DNA from: SZUA-36 sp963801195 | Lineage (GTDB): Bacteria; Pseudomonadota; Gammaproteobacteria; Xanthomonadales; SZUA-36 | DNA: 64,000 nucleotides | Assembly: GCA_963801195.1 (NCBI GenBank) | Contig: CAWDDX010000005.1 | Location: 248,001 to 312,000, forward strand | Reading direction: 5' to 3' | Shown here: positions 43,870-52,620 of the stretch, one piece after another | Layout of the letters: the number at the start of each line of letters is the position of its first letter | Position numbering within the stretch: the stretch's first letter is position 1 | Notes under the pieces: model-generated | The model's database searches: none | What the model was told of the DNA's origin: nothing | The model's input: only the letters and a program-made list of their open reading frames with translations | Program-made: the position numbers and the translations under genes

Positions 43870-44303
43870 ATCGCCGTTGCCAGGCGCCTCGTGACCGTGT
43901 TTGTATCTTTATCAATGCCGCAAAGGCGAAGTGTATTAAACAGTGCCTGGAAGTCGGATTTTTTAAAGTTGCAGGGCACATAACGTCAATACCTTGATCC
44001 TGAATCGGGAACTTGTCTTCCCTGTGAGAAGGGTAGCACTTCGTCTCGAAAAATACCGGAATTGGGGCCGGACCAGATTTAATTGGATTTACTCAAAGCG
44101 TTTATTTGGCAACCCCGGCGATTCCAATGAGAATTTATTACAAGGAATTGAAAAAAATCCAACCGAGTCGCCAAAAGCAGCGTGCCTGACTTGCTGGCAA
44201 GCGCACTGTTGCGGTATGCAGGCATCTGGCACTTAAATTGCATAAATATAACCATGGAGTATCCACGAGGGGCCACTTGAATAGACTTTTGGGAGAGTGT
44301 GAA
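43870..44303. other. Intergenic region with a sigma-54 promoter
   Basis: 434 bases between divergent genes without a coding gene. It holds the sigma-54 promoter at 44227-44242. The stretch 44130-44220 contains AT-rich and short inverted segments where activator sites would be expected, but I found no clear repeat. Confidence 0.5.
44227..44242 (+). promoter_or_regulatory. Sigma-54 promoter before the small secreted protein
   Basis: TGGCACTTAAATTGCA has the exact GG-N10-GC spacing and the preferred TGGCAC and TTGCA boxes. It lies 62 bases before the start codon at 44304. The bases after it, TAAAT, are the same as after the site at 47310-47325. Confidence 0.8.
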
Positions 44304-44726
44304 ATGGCAAATTGGATAATTCTCTTGGTATTGCTTTCCATTCATGCTGTCTCGGCCAGGGCTGAGACCCTGAGACCGGGTACACAATCAACTGCCGGCT
44401 ATGTGGTTCTTGATACACCACACAACGGTCTGCTGTACCTGTCGCTGACGCCCCCTGGAAACCTGGTGGCTTCCGGATTTGGAGAAGCCCGGTACCGGGG
44501 AAACCAAAAACCATTGGAGGCAAGATGGGAGCCGGCATTCCAGATGAATTTTTCCGGTTCATCGGTGGCAATCTACCGAAATGGTCTCAGGTTAAATTCC
44601 AGGTCTTCTCCCTGGTCGGTAGACCTCAGTTACCGGAAGCTGGGGCTGAAATCCGATTTCCGGATGAATGATCGTATTGTCAGGCCCAAAGTTTTGGGCG
44701 TAGAAGTCGGAATCTCTTTCGACTGA
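44304..44726 (+). CDS. Small secreted protein of unknown function
   Basis: 140 residues with a clear signal peptide (MANWIILLVLLSIHAVSARA). The mature part is beta-rich and ends in VLGVEVGISFD, like the last strand of a small beta-barrel or a beta-sandwich. It contains no cysteine in the mature part. ATG 44304 follows GGGAGAG at 44291-44297; an upstream start at 44238 would lie at or before the predicted transcription start of the sigma-54 promoter. The sigma-54 activator gene follows on the same strand. Confidence 0.7.
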   Translation: MANWIILLVLLSIHAVSARAETLRPGTQSTAGYVVLDTPHNGLLYLSLTPPGNLVASGFGEARYRGNQKPLEARWEPAFQMNFSGSSVAIYRNGLRLNSRSSPWSVDLSYRKLGLKSDFRMNDRIVRPKVLGVEVGISFD

Positions 44727-44960
44727 TTCGAATGGCCTTGAGGGCCCACAAACAATTACTTATTCAATCAAAAAGCCGGTCAGTCACCGTACACACCCTG
44801 GCAGCGTTACCAGTAATCGGACTTGGCTTCCCTGAGCGCTTTGCCCACGAAGAGTTGAACCACCATCACCGCCCGGCGTCTTGACATGCATGTAAGGTGG
44901 GGGGAATATGCGTTTAAGCTTAAAACCGGGCCAAACGCAGGCTTTTCCGGGAGATATACA

Positions 44961-46262
44961 ATGGCTCATATCCTGATAGTCGACGACGAAGAAGCCCTTG
45001 CCACCGGTATGGCGGAATATCTGCGTCTGGGCGGGCATACAGCGGAAACCGCCAATTCACTCGAACAAGCCCATGCCATTCTGGACCGTCAACACCCTAC
45101 GGTGGTGCTGTTGGATCTGATGTTGCCCGACGGCAGTGGCCTGGAGCTGTTCGAAACATTTGAACACAAGCCGCCGCAGAAGATCATCATGATCACCGGG
45201 CACTCAGGCGTTAAATCGATCATCGGTTCAATCGTAGGCGACAACGTTATCTTCATGAAGAAACCGATCGAACCACGCGACCTGGAGGGCATACTCAATA
45301 CACTCGATAATGAGGACGCCGCCGACACGAAATATACGTCCGGCTCTGAGCATTTTGGCCTGTTGTTGGGTGATAGCGCGGCCATGCAGGCGCTGTACAA
45401 GACCATTCGCCAGGTGGCCGGAACCGACAGCACCGTATTGATTCAGGGAGAGAGCGGAACCGGTAAGGAACTGGTTGCCGAGGCCATCCACAAACTGAGC
45501 GGATGCGATGGCCGCTTTGTGCCGGTGAATTGCGGCGGGTTGACCAAGGATCTGCTCTCGAGCCAGCTTTTCGGCCATGAAAAAGGTGCCTTTACCGGGG
45601 CGGACCAGAAGCATGCGGGATTTTTCGAGCGAGCCGACCACGGCACGCTTTTCCTCGATGAGATTACCGAAATGCCCAAGGAAATGCAGACCCACCTCTT
45701 GCGGGTACTGGAATCCGCCAAGGTACTGAGACTCGGGTCAGAACGCGAAACCCCGGTAAACGCCCGTCTGCTGGCGGCTACTAACCGCGATCCGGCTGCG
45801 GCGGTGCGTGAGGGCGATCTGCGTGAAGACCTGTACTTTCGCTTGCGTGTGTTCCCGGTCATACTGCCGCCGCTGCGTGAGCGAAAAGGTGACGTAACGC
45901 TATTGGCGGAACGCTTTCTGGCCGACCTGAATGAACGGCACAAAACCCGGAAATGCCTGGCGCCCGAAGCGCTGCAGCAGTTGGAACGGCACACCTGGCC
46001 CGGTAACGTGCGGGAATTAAAACACATTATCCATCGCGCTTATATCATGGCTGAACAAGACCTGGTGCAGGTGCCTGAACGTTTTGACGAGGATCTTCCG
46101 AGCAAAATTGAAGGCCTGAGCGTGGGCCGATCCATCGCTGACGTGGAACAGGATCTGATTCTTTCCACGCTGGAGCATTTCGACGGTGACAAGAGAGCGG
46201 CGGCGGCCACCCTCGGCATCAGCCTGAAAACATTGTATAACCGTCTTAAAGACTACGAATAA
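44961..46262 (+). CDS. Sigma-54-dependent response regulator without an adjacent kinase
   Basis: 433 residues. The receiver (about 1-115) has IVDDEE and the phosphoacceptor Asp52 in LLDLMLPDGSG. The AAA+ domain (about 135-370) has GESGTGKELVAEAIH, the canonical GAFTGA loop in HEKGAFTGADQKH, FLDEITEMPKE and RLLAATNRD. The Fis-type helix-turn-helix (about 395-430) ends KRAAAATLGISLKTLYNRLK. ATG 44961 follows GGGAGAT. No kinase gene adjoins it; the nearest is at 49254. Four sigma-54-type promoters lie within 8 kb on both sides, so it is the natural candidate to activate them. It is followed by a strong terminator. Confidence 0.92.
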   Translation: MAHILIVDDEEALATGMAEYLRLGGHTAETANSLEQAHAILDRQHPTVVLLDLMLPDGSGLELFETFEHKPPQKIIMITGHSGVKSIIGSIVGDNVIFMKKPIEPRDLEGILNTLDNEDAADTKYTSGSEHFGLLLGDSAAMQALYKTIRQVAGTDSTVLIQGESGTGKELVAEAIHKLSGCDGRFVPVNCGGLTKDLLSSQLFGHEKGAFTGADQKHAGFFERADHGTLFLDEITEMPKEMQTHLLRVLESAKVLRLGSERETPVNARLLAATNRDPAAAVREGDLREDLYFRLRVFPVILPPLRERKGDVTLLAERFLADLNERHKTRKCLAPEALQQLERHTWPGNVRELKHIIHRAYIMAEQDLVQVPERFDEDLPSKIEGLSVGRSIADVEQDLILSTLEHFDGDKRAAAATLGISLKTLYNRLKDYE

Positions 46263-46296
46263 AAAAACCGGCGGTGTGACACACCGCCGGTTTTTT
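46262..46296. terminator. Strong bidirectional rho-independent terminator
   Basis: Near-perfect palindrome: an A run, ACCGGCGGTGT, a GAC loop, ACACCGCCGGT and a T run. It serves the sigma-54 regulator gene on the plus strand and the BON-domain gene on the minus strand. Confidence 0.92.
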
Positions 46297-46365
46297 ACCG
46301 TTTGCGAGGATGTGCCGGTCATTGAATCTATGGCACTTCCCGCACAGCTTCACTTCACGAACCGA

Positions 46366-47001
46366 TCAGCTGTTTCTACCGGAATTCTCCACTGTCAGGC
46401 GATCATTGACGGTTTTTACGCCTTCAACATTGCCGGCGATTTTTACGGCGAGGTCTTCCTCCTCCTCGGACTTGACGATACCTGAAAGTGTTACTTCACC
46501 GTTGTTTGAATCTACGTTAATGGCCAGGCCGCTGGTGTTGCTGTTGAGCAACAGCTTTGTCTTGATCTGTGCGGTCAATGTGGCATCCTTCACGCTCTGT
46601 TTGAATCCCTGGCGTTCCTTGTATGCTTCGGAACGTTGCTCGCTGTCAGCCATTTGCTTGTCAACCCGCAATTCATTTTCAACGCTTGTCACGCCTTTGA
46701 TCGACTTGGCAATTTCTCCGGCCAGGTCCCGATCAATGTCGGATTCGACCACGCCGCTCAGGCGCGCTATCCCGTTTTTCACATCGGTGTCGATGTCGAA
46801 AGAATTGAGGTGTTCATTGAATAACAATGTCGTCTCAAGCTTGCCGTCGATCCAGGCATCTTTGATCGCGCTCTCGGCCTGCTCGGTGCGCTGTCCCATC
46901 GTTTTCTCGCTGTTTTCGCTGGCGTAAGCCATAGGCATGCTGACCATACAAAGCAACGTGATGGCGCTGATATAGTTTGAGAACTTGTGTGTCATGTTCA
47001 T
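46366..47001 (-). CDS. Periplasmic protein with two BON domains (OsmY-like)
   Basis: About 211 residues with a signal peptide ending AYAS. The two BON domains lie at about 50-115 (DGKLETTLLFNEHLNS, IARLSGVVESDIDRD, VTSVENELRV) and about 140-205 (TAQIKTKLLLNSNTSG, GEVTLSGIVKSEEEED, VKTVNDRLTV). OsmY-like proteins protect the envelope under osmotic stress and bind phospholipid surfaces. GGAGG lies five bases before ATG 47001; 46995 and 47013 are alternatives. A sigma-54 promoter sits at 47084-47099 on the same strand, which is unusual for this stress family. Confidence 0.9.
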   Translation of the reverse strand: MNMTHKFSNYISAITLLCMVSMPMAYASENSEKTMGQRTEQAESAIKDAWIDGKLETTLLFNEHLNSFDIDTDVKNGIARLSGVVESDIDRDLAGEIAKSIKGVTSVENELRVDKQMADSEQRSEAYKERQGFKQSVKDATLTAQIKTKLLLNSNTSGLAINVDSNNGEVTLSGIVKSEEEEDLAVKIAGNVEGVKTVNDRLTVENSGRNS

Positions 47002-47083
47002 TTTGACCTCCATTAATACATGTCCAATTTCACAAAATCAGGTGAATGTCGCGAACGAGATTACCTGACTCGTGAAAGACAGG

Positions 47084-47099
47084 TGCAACGATTGTGCCA
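47084..47099 (-). promoter_or_regulatory. Sigma-54 promoter of the BON-domain gene
   Basis: On the minus strand the bases read TGGCACAATCGTTGCA, with exact GG-N10-GC spacing and ideal -24 and -12 boxes, 83 bases before ATG 47001. Confidence 0.8.
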
Positions 47100-47309
47100 G
47101 AGGCCCGGAATCAAGCACTGGCCTCAAGTTGTGACGATTTTTGCAGTTCGGCAGCTGAAATCTGCGTGTAAAACTTACCGTCGAGGGTAATTTTTTCAAC
47201 CTTTTGGCGACAGGATGCCTGCAAGCCTTTTACACTCAAGCCAGCATATTTTCTTTATTGGTATTCCCTCATTCATATACATACATAAGCGTTTACCGAA
47301 AGGAGTCCG

Positions 47310-47325
47310 GCACAGTAATTGCATA
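47310..47325 (+). promoter_or_regulatory. Sigma-54 promoter of the DUF883/holin-like operon
   Basis: CGGCACAGTAATTGCA has exact GG-N10-GC spacing, followed by TAAAT as at 44227-44242. It lies about 95 bases before the DUF883 start. Confidence 0.78.
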
Positions 47326-47419
47326 AATTTAATCACCGGGCAACGCCCAGCGCGTTCGAAACGATGACGCAGCAATGGCGTAGCTACCGGCTTCTTGTAG
47401 ACACTGAAAGGAGGTAACC

Positions 47420-47737
47420 ATGAGTGATAACAAATCACAAACCACGGAAACCCGAAATACCAATAACGGCGGTTCCGCACCCACCACCCAACAGCTCCGC
47501 TCCTCGGCGCACGAGGTTGTCGACCAAGCGGCTGACCGTGCTGAAGAAGTGGAAACAAAGGTTCGTGAAGGCACTACCCGTCTTGCCGAAAAGACCGAGA
47601 AGGGAAAAGCCGAGGCCAAGCAGCAGATTGACGAGACCTTGGAGAAAGTCGATGGTTTCATTCGTAAGCGGCCGGTCGCCAGCGCGGGTATCGCTTTCGG
47701 CGCAGGTGTGGTCGTGACCCTCCTGATGAAACGCTGA
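47420..47737 (+). CDS. DUF883 (ElaB/YqjD-like) membrane-anchored helical protein
   Basis: 105 residues. A polar Asn/Thr/Gln-rich start is followed by a long charged helix (about 28-78) with many Glu and Lys residues and a C-terminal glycine-rich membrane segment, PVASAGIAFGAGVVVTLLM, ending KR. This is the layout of YqjD/ElaB, stationary-phase proteins that tether ribosomes to the inner membrane in E. coli. It has a strong AAAGGAGG site, and sigma-54 promoter control is predicted. It is followed after 8 bases by a holin-like gene, the same order as yqjD-yqjE. Confidence 0.87.
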   Translation: MSDNKSQTTETRNTNNGGSAPTTQQLRSSAHEVVDQAADRAEEVETKVREGTTRLAEKTEKGKAEAKQQIDETLEKVDGFIRKRPVASAGIAFGAGVVVTLLMKR

Positions 47738-47745
47738 AGGTTGCG

Positions 47746-48135
47746 ATGAGCGCGCAAGCCGAGTTGGATTACGAGATAAAGGAACAGGACCCAGGCCTCA
47801 GCTATCTTCTGGCGGATTGGGCCAATGCTGCGGGAGATCGGCTGAAGGCGGGCGCTAACCTGGTGCTGGCGGAAACCCGCCTGGCTGTCAGCACCTTCCT
47901 GTTGATGGTGCTGGTTGTCATGATGGCGGGTGGCGCCTTCCTTTTCGCCTGGGGTCTTTTGATCCTCGCCATGATAGAGGCCTTGTCCCTGGCGGGTCTG
48001 CCGTTACTGGCGGGAATCGGTGTTCTTTTCCTTATTCACCTGGCGTTGGCGTTCGGCCTCTTGCGGTTCGCGAATAGCCTGGGCCGGCACATGGAGTTTA
48101 CCGCTACCCGACGTTTACTGGGGCCGAAACCATGA
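47746..48135 (+). CDS. Phage-holin-superfamily (YqjE-like) membrane protein
   Basis: 129 residues. An N-terminal amphipathic helix (LLADWANAAGDRLKAGANLVLAETRLAV) is followed by two long membrane helices (about 47-75 and 80-105). This matches YqjE / Actinobacteriophage-holin-superfamily proteins that accompany DUF883 genes. It is not evidence of a prophage. It overlaps the next gene by four bases. Confidence 0.82.
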   Translation: MSAQAELDYEIKEQDPGLSYLLADWANAAGDRLKAGANLVLAETRLAVSTFLLMVLVVMMAGGAFLFAWGLLILAMIEALSLAGLPLLAGIGVLFLIHLALAFGLLRFANSLGRHMEFTATRRLLGPKP

Positions 48136-48521
48136 TTGCTTCGTGGCGACGACAACGGCGGCGGGTCAATCGCCTGTATGGGCGGGTGGTCAGTAGCACC
48201 AGGAACGAAACGGGGCGGCGCCAGGCTCTGAAAGCCTGGACGACAAATTCGCTGTTTCGCTTCCAGACAGCGCTGTGGGTATCTGTCGCCGGTGCGATCT
48301 GGATGTCGCGACGTAAAAACAAAGACGAAGATGAGCGTGGCAACCAGGTGGCCGAAATCCTGACGTCACTGTGGATCATGCAGCGCTGGCGTCGACTCGC
48401 CAGCCGCGCCTCGGACATGCTCACGCCTGACCTTTCGAGGCAAGACACTCATCAACGGTTCCTGGCGGGATCTCCTTCCAATGATGAGGACGGGTCTGCA
48501 GTATGCGTGCCCGATCCGTGA
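48132..48521 (+). CDS. Basic protein of unknown function in the yqjDE-like operon (YqjK position)
   Basis: 129 residues, very basic at the start (ASWRRQRRRVNRLYGRVV), with one possible short membrane segment (TALWVSVAGAIWM) and a polar tail. The position after yqjD-like and yqjE-like genes corresponds to yqjK in enteric bacteria, but sequence similarity is not obvious. The start overlaps the holin-like stop. Likely co-expressed from the sigma-54 promoter. Confidence 0.65.
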   Translation: MIASWRRQRRRVNRLYGRVVSSTRNETGRRQALKAWTTNSLFRFQTALWVSVAGAIWMSRRKNKDEDERGNQVAEILTSLWIMQRWRRLASRASDMLTPDLSRQDTHQRFLAGSPSNDEDGSAVCVPDP

Positions 48522-48581
48522 AATTCTTACAATGTAATGTAAGATTTGCTTCGCTCAGGGGTTTTCAGCAAGCCACCCGGT

Positions 48582-48938
48582 TCAAATACCGGCGGACTGG
48601 ACGGTTTCGAGCAGCTTGGTCAGCGACAAGGGCTTGGTGAAATAACGGGCCACCTCGAAATCTGATGAAGACTTCTTCAGCGCGACCTGCGGTTGCGCGC
48701 TAACCAGTATGATATGCGTACCGAACCGCCGTTGCAGTTGCCGTGCCACATCGACCCCCGAGCCCTTCCCGCCAAGCTGCCAATCACAGATTGCCAGGTC
48801 CGGCCTGGTCTGTTCGGCCAGGTGCATGGCCTCCCCGGCGCTTGCGACCGGCTGCACATCCCAGCCGAATTCACTGAGATAGTCAACGATAGCCTCGCGC
48901 GCTGCGCGGTCATCTTCCAGTACTAGAATATGGCTCAC
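48582..48938 (-). CDS. Single-domain response regulator
   Basis: 118 residues consisting only of a receiver domain: LVLEDDRAARE with the acidic pair, phosphoacceptor Asp52 in AICDWQLGG, the Ser of LVSAQPQ and the Lys of YFTKPLS. It has no output domain, so it acts by protein contact or as a phosphate sink, as CheY or Spo0F do. It is divergent from the histidine kinase gene at 49254, its most likely partner; phosphorelay to the kinase-less sigma-54 regulator at 44961 is possible. Confidence 0.88.
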   Translation of the reverse strand: MSHILVLEDDRAAREAIVDYLSEFGWDVQPVASAGEAMHLAEQTRPDLAICDWQLGGKGSGVDVARQLQRRFGTHIILVSAQPQVALKKSSSDFEVARYFTKPLSLTKLLETVQSAGI

Positions 48939-49253
48939 TGTTAAATGTTGCTTCGGTTGCTCAAGTTTTGTCTATCTGTTCAGATAGACCCGTGCTGCAG
49001 CGATTGTCTTACATTTTCATCACTTCATCTATTGAATAGGAAAACCAAAAAACGTGCCAAACACGGATAAACTGTTTGCACATCCAAAAATTCGACTTTT
49101 TTATCCGGCTGACATCCTGCAAATTTCTTGGCGTGCCGTGCTATGCCCTGTAATATAAGCTTTTCCACTGCCACACAACGGGCGATGGAAGCATAGCAAG
49201 ATCGAACCTAACATGGATTTATGGATGGTTTTCCGTAACGGCGGAATTTCGGC
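48939..49253. other. Divergent promoter region between regulator and kinase
   Basis: 315 bases without a gene. It contains the inverted pair TCTATCTGTTCAGATAGA near 48971-48988 (TCTATCTG / CAGATAGA), a possible shared operator or hairpin. No sigma-54 consensus was found. Confidence 0.5.
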
Positions 49254-50852
49254 ATGATCAAGCAGCTTATTGTATCGATCCTGGTCTTTCTCCTGATCTC
49301 GGCCGGCTCCATTGCCATGTGGCATACGCTCAAGGCGAACGATGCAAAGCAGGTGGCGCGGGTCATCGAGGCTCAATCGTATTACTCGCGAAGTCACCTG
49401 GCCAAAGGACTCGAAACCCTGATCAGTGACCTGGAGAACCTCCACGCGTTCTGGACCACCTACAGCCAACTTCCCCGCGAGCAGTGGGATTCCACGATAA
49501 AAATTGAAATCGAACATATCGAGAGCATCGGAGTGATCCTTTGGTACCCGCCGGAAGGCAACAAGCGGTATCTGCGGTCCGGCAGCGTTTCGGCGCTTGA
49601 TTACAACCCCACGGATGAGGAATGGTCCAAAAATCGGGCACTGATCCGCCGATCGCAGGAACAGTCCGAGAGCGACATCCTCGGTCCATTCCTGGACTCC
49701 GCCGGGAACCCCTATTTCGAGATTCACCTGGTTGAAAGTTCGCATAGATCGTCCGGACGACTGGCGGCCACGATAGACGCTGAACGTCTGTTTCGAGGGC
49801 TGCTCGCGGATCAATCACCGGACTTTTCTATTTTGGTTTCATGGGGTGAGGTGGTGCTTTACCAACGTGATCAGCCGGCACGAGATATCCCGGAGGACTG
49901 GACGGTCGCCGGCAGAATTACCTCGAGTCTCGGCGGATTGTGGACGGTCTCCCTTGCACCGACCGAATCAGCTGTTCAGGCAATGACCTCGCTTGCGAGC
50001 GATTTGATCCTGTTGCTGGGATTGATTATCGCTGTACTCATTGCCGTGTTGGTCTATGAGTACGGAAAGACGCGAACAAGAGCGGTCAAAGCCGAGAGCC
50101 TTGGCCGCGAGTTGGGCACGCTCAACCGGGGCCTGGAGGAATTGGTAACCGAAAGAACCCGTGCGCTTGAACTTCGTACACATGATCTGCAAACCATCGC
50201 CGACTCGGTTGGACACGACATGAGAAACCCACTCAGCGCCGCCACTATGAATACTCAGCTGCTGCAAAAACTCTGTGAACAAAAGCTTACGGAGAAGGAA
50301 CTGACGGTGTTGAAACGGATTCCGCTCAGCTTGCAGCAGATGAACAACATCCTGGACCGGATGATGGGAATTTCGGTGCTGGCGCACGAAACATTCGAAC
50401 GCGAAGAAATCGATATGCGGGGATTGATCAAAGATACGTTCGAGTCTCTGTCAATAGCCGAGGCACTACCGCCTATCGTGTTTCACATCGCTGAAATGCC
50501 CAATGCCCACGCGGACCGGCTACTGGTCGAAACGCTGGTAATGAATCTCTTGGGAAATGCCATCAAATACACCCGTGGCCAGGCTCAAAGGGAAATTCAT
50601 GTGGATAGCACAATACAAAACGGAGTGACGTTTTACCGTATTCGCGATAATGGTATCGGCTTCAACCGTGACGCGGCAGATCGCCTGTTCAAGGCCTTTC
50701 ACCGGCAAAACGGGAAAGCGGACATCGAGGGAGTCGGGCTTGGACTAACCATCGCCTCGCGCGTGGTGGAACGCCATGGTGGCGAAATTCGGGCCGAAGG
50801 AGAGCCTGGAAAAGGTGCGGTTTTCAGTTTTAGCCTAGCCCGGATAGGATAA
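49254..50852 (+). CDS. Membrane sensor histidine kinase
   Basis: 532 residues. The first helix is about 5-22, the extracytoplasmic sensor about 23-240 resembles CHASE-type domains (LENLHAFWTTY, SIGVILWYPPEG), and the second helix is about 245-267. A coiled linker leads to HisKA with the phosphorylated His321 in GHDMRNPLSAATMNTQLL, and HATPase boxes NLLGNAIKYT, RDNGIGF and GVGLGLTI. No receiver is attached. It stands alone, divergent from the single-domain regulator. It is the only kinase in the sigma-54-promoter cluster, hence a candidate for activating the regulator at 44961 (inference). Confidence 0.9.
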   Translation: MIKQLIVSILVFLLISAGSIAMWHTLKANDAKQVARVIEAQSYYSRSHLAKGLETLISDLENLHAFWTTYSQLPREQWDSTIKIEIEHIESIGVILWYPPEGNKRYLRSGSVSALDYNPTDEEWSKNRALIRRSQEQSESDILGPFLDSAGNPYFEIHLVESSHRSSGRLAATIDAERLFRGLLADQSPDFSILVSWGEVVLYQRDQPARDIPEDWTVAGRITSSLGGLWTVSLAPTESAVQAMTSLASDLILLLGLIIAVLIAVLVYEYGKTRTRAVKAESLGRELGTLNRGLEELVTERTRALELRTHDLQTIADSVGHDMRNPLSAATMNTQLLQKLCEQKLTEKELTVLKRIPLSLQQMNNILDRMMGISVLAHETFEREEIDMRGLIKDTFESLSIAEALPPIVFHIAEMPNAHADRLLVETLVMNLLGNAIKYTRGQAQREIHVDSTIQNGVTFYRIRDNGIGFNRDAADRLFKAFHRQNGKADIEGVGLGLTIASRVVERHGGEIRAEGEPGKGAVFSFSLARIG

Positions 50853-50967
50853 ACTGTAATTTTAGCAAGACCATAAATGCCTGTATCATCATGAAATAAG
50901 TGGACATTTGTCATTTGTTCGTCCGCCTTGGTGAAATATTTGGGCTAGCAGTCTGTCGGACCGGCCA

Positions 50968-52386
50968 TTACAGCATGTACGTGATCAACCAGGCAAATCT
51001 TTGCTTGATCTTGTCCCGCAGTTTCCGGGTTTTCCATTGCCGGAGGCTGATCTCACGGCTGTTTTTTAGGTCCTTCAGGAACTGGTCTTCCATCTGACGG
51101 GCGAAGTTGATGCCGAGGACAATGGCATTTATCTCATCATTGTGCAGAAAACTGCGGTAATCCAGATTGCTTGAACCTACCGTCGACCAGACCCGGTCGA
51201 TCACAGCCGTTTTTGCGTGTAACATGAATGATTGGCTCTCATAGATACGCACGCCCTTTTTGAGCAACTCCCCGTATCTCGAACGCGATGCATTCAGCAG
51301 TGTATTGGAATCGGATGTTCCGGGTACCAGCAAACGAACATCCACACCCCGTCCCGCAGCATCGCTGATTTGCTGCATGAATTCCTTGTCGGGCGCGAAG
51401 TACGCCTGTGTGATCCAGATGCGAAACTCTGCACTGTGCATTGCTTCCAGGTAGGCCTGATAGATAGACGAAACTTCTCCGTCGTCACCCTCCGACTGCA
51501 GCACCGCGACCAGATCCTCGCCAACTGCTGCAAAGCTCACTTCCAAGAGAGGTTCCGAGTCGAAAATGCCGCCTTGCTCGACCCACTGCTGCTCAAAAGC
51601 CAACTCGAATCCTTCGACCGCCGGACCACGGATTGCAAGGTGCGTATCACGCCAGCGCGAGGAGATACTGCGACGAGAGGGTCCTCCGCTCCAGCTATTG
51701 GAATACTCTTTGGATAAATTCACGCCACCTGTGAACGCGACCCGATCGTCTACGACCATCAACTTGCGGTGATCGCGATTGTCCAGGTTCAGTGGATTGC
51801 CGCCCTCGAGCGGAAGCAGGCGGTGATATTCAATGAGTTCGACCCCGGACTTCTTCATCCCATCGAAGAATGCAGAATTGCTCCCAATGCTCCCCAGACT
51901 GTCGTAGATAACGCGTACCTTGACGCCCTCCTGCGCTTTTTTCAGAAGTGCTTCAGCAAATTTGCGACCGACCTCGTCGTCGGCGAAAATGTAGGTCTCC
52001 AGGTGTATAAACCGGACCGCAGTCCGAATCGCTTCAAGCATAGCTGCATAAGTCTGCGGCCCGTCGATCAGCAGATGAGCCCGGCTGTCGTTGTACAAAG
52101 GTGCGTCACTGAGCGATTGCAGGGTTGACAATAATTTCCTGAATTTTTCCGGGTCGGGCGCCTGGTGTGCGACTTCGGCCATGGTTTGCTTTGCTTCAAG
52201 CGCTGACTCGTAACCCTTTTCGCCAACCACCACCGGCGGCAGATGTTGTGCGGGGGACTGCGGGGCCTGAATTGAGACGCAGGCACTGCACAATGACACG
52301 CTAATCGCGAGTGTATAGAACATGGCCCCAAAATGCCGTCTTTGGGAATCAGCACAAACTCCTGACCTTACCCCGTTTCTTTTCAT
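50968..52386 (-). CDS. Phospholipase D / cardiolipin synthase family lipoprotein
   Basis: About 472 residues. An N-terminal signal has a lipobox-like LCSAC before VSIQ. Two HKD catalytic sites are present: HRKLMVVDDRVAFTGG (about 207-222) and HAKTAVIDRVWSTVGSSN (about 396-413). The chain between matches cardiolipin-synthase-type transferases (LIDGPQTYAAMLEAI, RDTHLAIRGPAVEGFE, ITQAYFAPD). It probably joins or exchanges phosphatidyl groups at the inner-membrane outer face. ATG 52386 has GGTGA five bases before it; 52398 is also possible. Being a lipoprotein distinguishes it from ordinary cardiolipin synthases with two N-terminal helices. Confidence 0.88.
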   Translation of the reverse strand: MKRNGVRSGVCADSQRRHFGAMFYTLAISVSLCSACVSIQAPQSPAQHLPPVVVGEKGYESALEAKQTMAEVAHQAPDPEKFRKLLSTLQSLSDAPLYNDSRAHLLIDGPQTYAAMLEAIRTAVRFIHLETYIFADDEVGRKFAEALLKKAQEGVKVRVIYDSLGSIGSNSAFFDGMKKSGVELIEYHRLLPLEGGNPLNLDNRDHRKLMVVDDRVAFTGGVNLSKEYSNSWSGGPSRRSISSRWRDTHLAIRGPAVEGFELAFEQQWVEQGGIFDSEPLLEVSFAAVGEDLVAVLQSEGDDGEVSSIYQAYLEAMHSAEFRIWITQAYFAPDKEFMQQISDAAGRGVDVRLLVPGTSDSNTLLNASRSRYGELLKKGVRIYESQSFMLHAKTAVIDRVWSTVGSSNLDYRSFLHNDEINAIVLGINFARQMEDQFLKDLKNSREISLRQWKTRKLRDKIKQRFAWLITYML

Positions 52387-52620
52387 GACTGTCACCATAT
52401 CTCGAAATCGTAAAGTTATATGCTATATACACGCTTCGTGCCAATTCGACGACACGACCGTTCCACGGTATTGAAGACAACCCTGCCGGAATTTCCTTTG
52501 GCTTATAAAGTGGAATTTACAATGGCTTTGTAAAAGCGACCATGCACTGGCCAATTTATTAATCCCGCGATTCTTCTGAAAGTACCGCGCCATAACGCCC
52601 TCAACGGGGTGGCAAAACTA

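Larger units (their letters stand above)
47014..47419. other. Divergent intergenic region with two sigma-54 promoters
   Basis: 406 bases with no coding gene. It holds the minus-strand promoter at 47084-47099 and the plus-strand promoter at 47310-47325. Shared activator sites between them are likely; I did not find an obvious repeat by eye. Confidence 0.6.

Noticed and set aside
47746..48135. Holin-like gene as a sign of prophage
   Set aside because: YqjE-like proteins belong to the same broad family and regularly follow DUF883 genes; no other phage gene is nearby.
48570..48592. T-arm-like CCGG-TTCAAAT-ACCGG sequence suggesting a tRNA
   Set aside because: No acceptor, D or anticodon arms fit within the surrounding 80 bases, and it overlaps the end of the single-domain regulator gene.
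52428..52443. Sigma-54-like TGGCACG on the minus strand before the phospholipase D gene
   Set aside because: The -12 box reads TGTA, without the required GC at the right distance.
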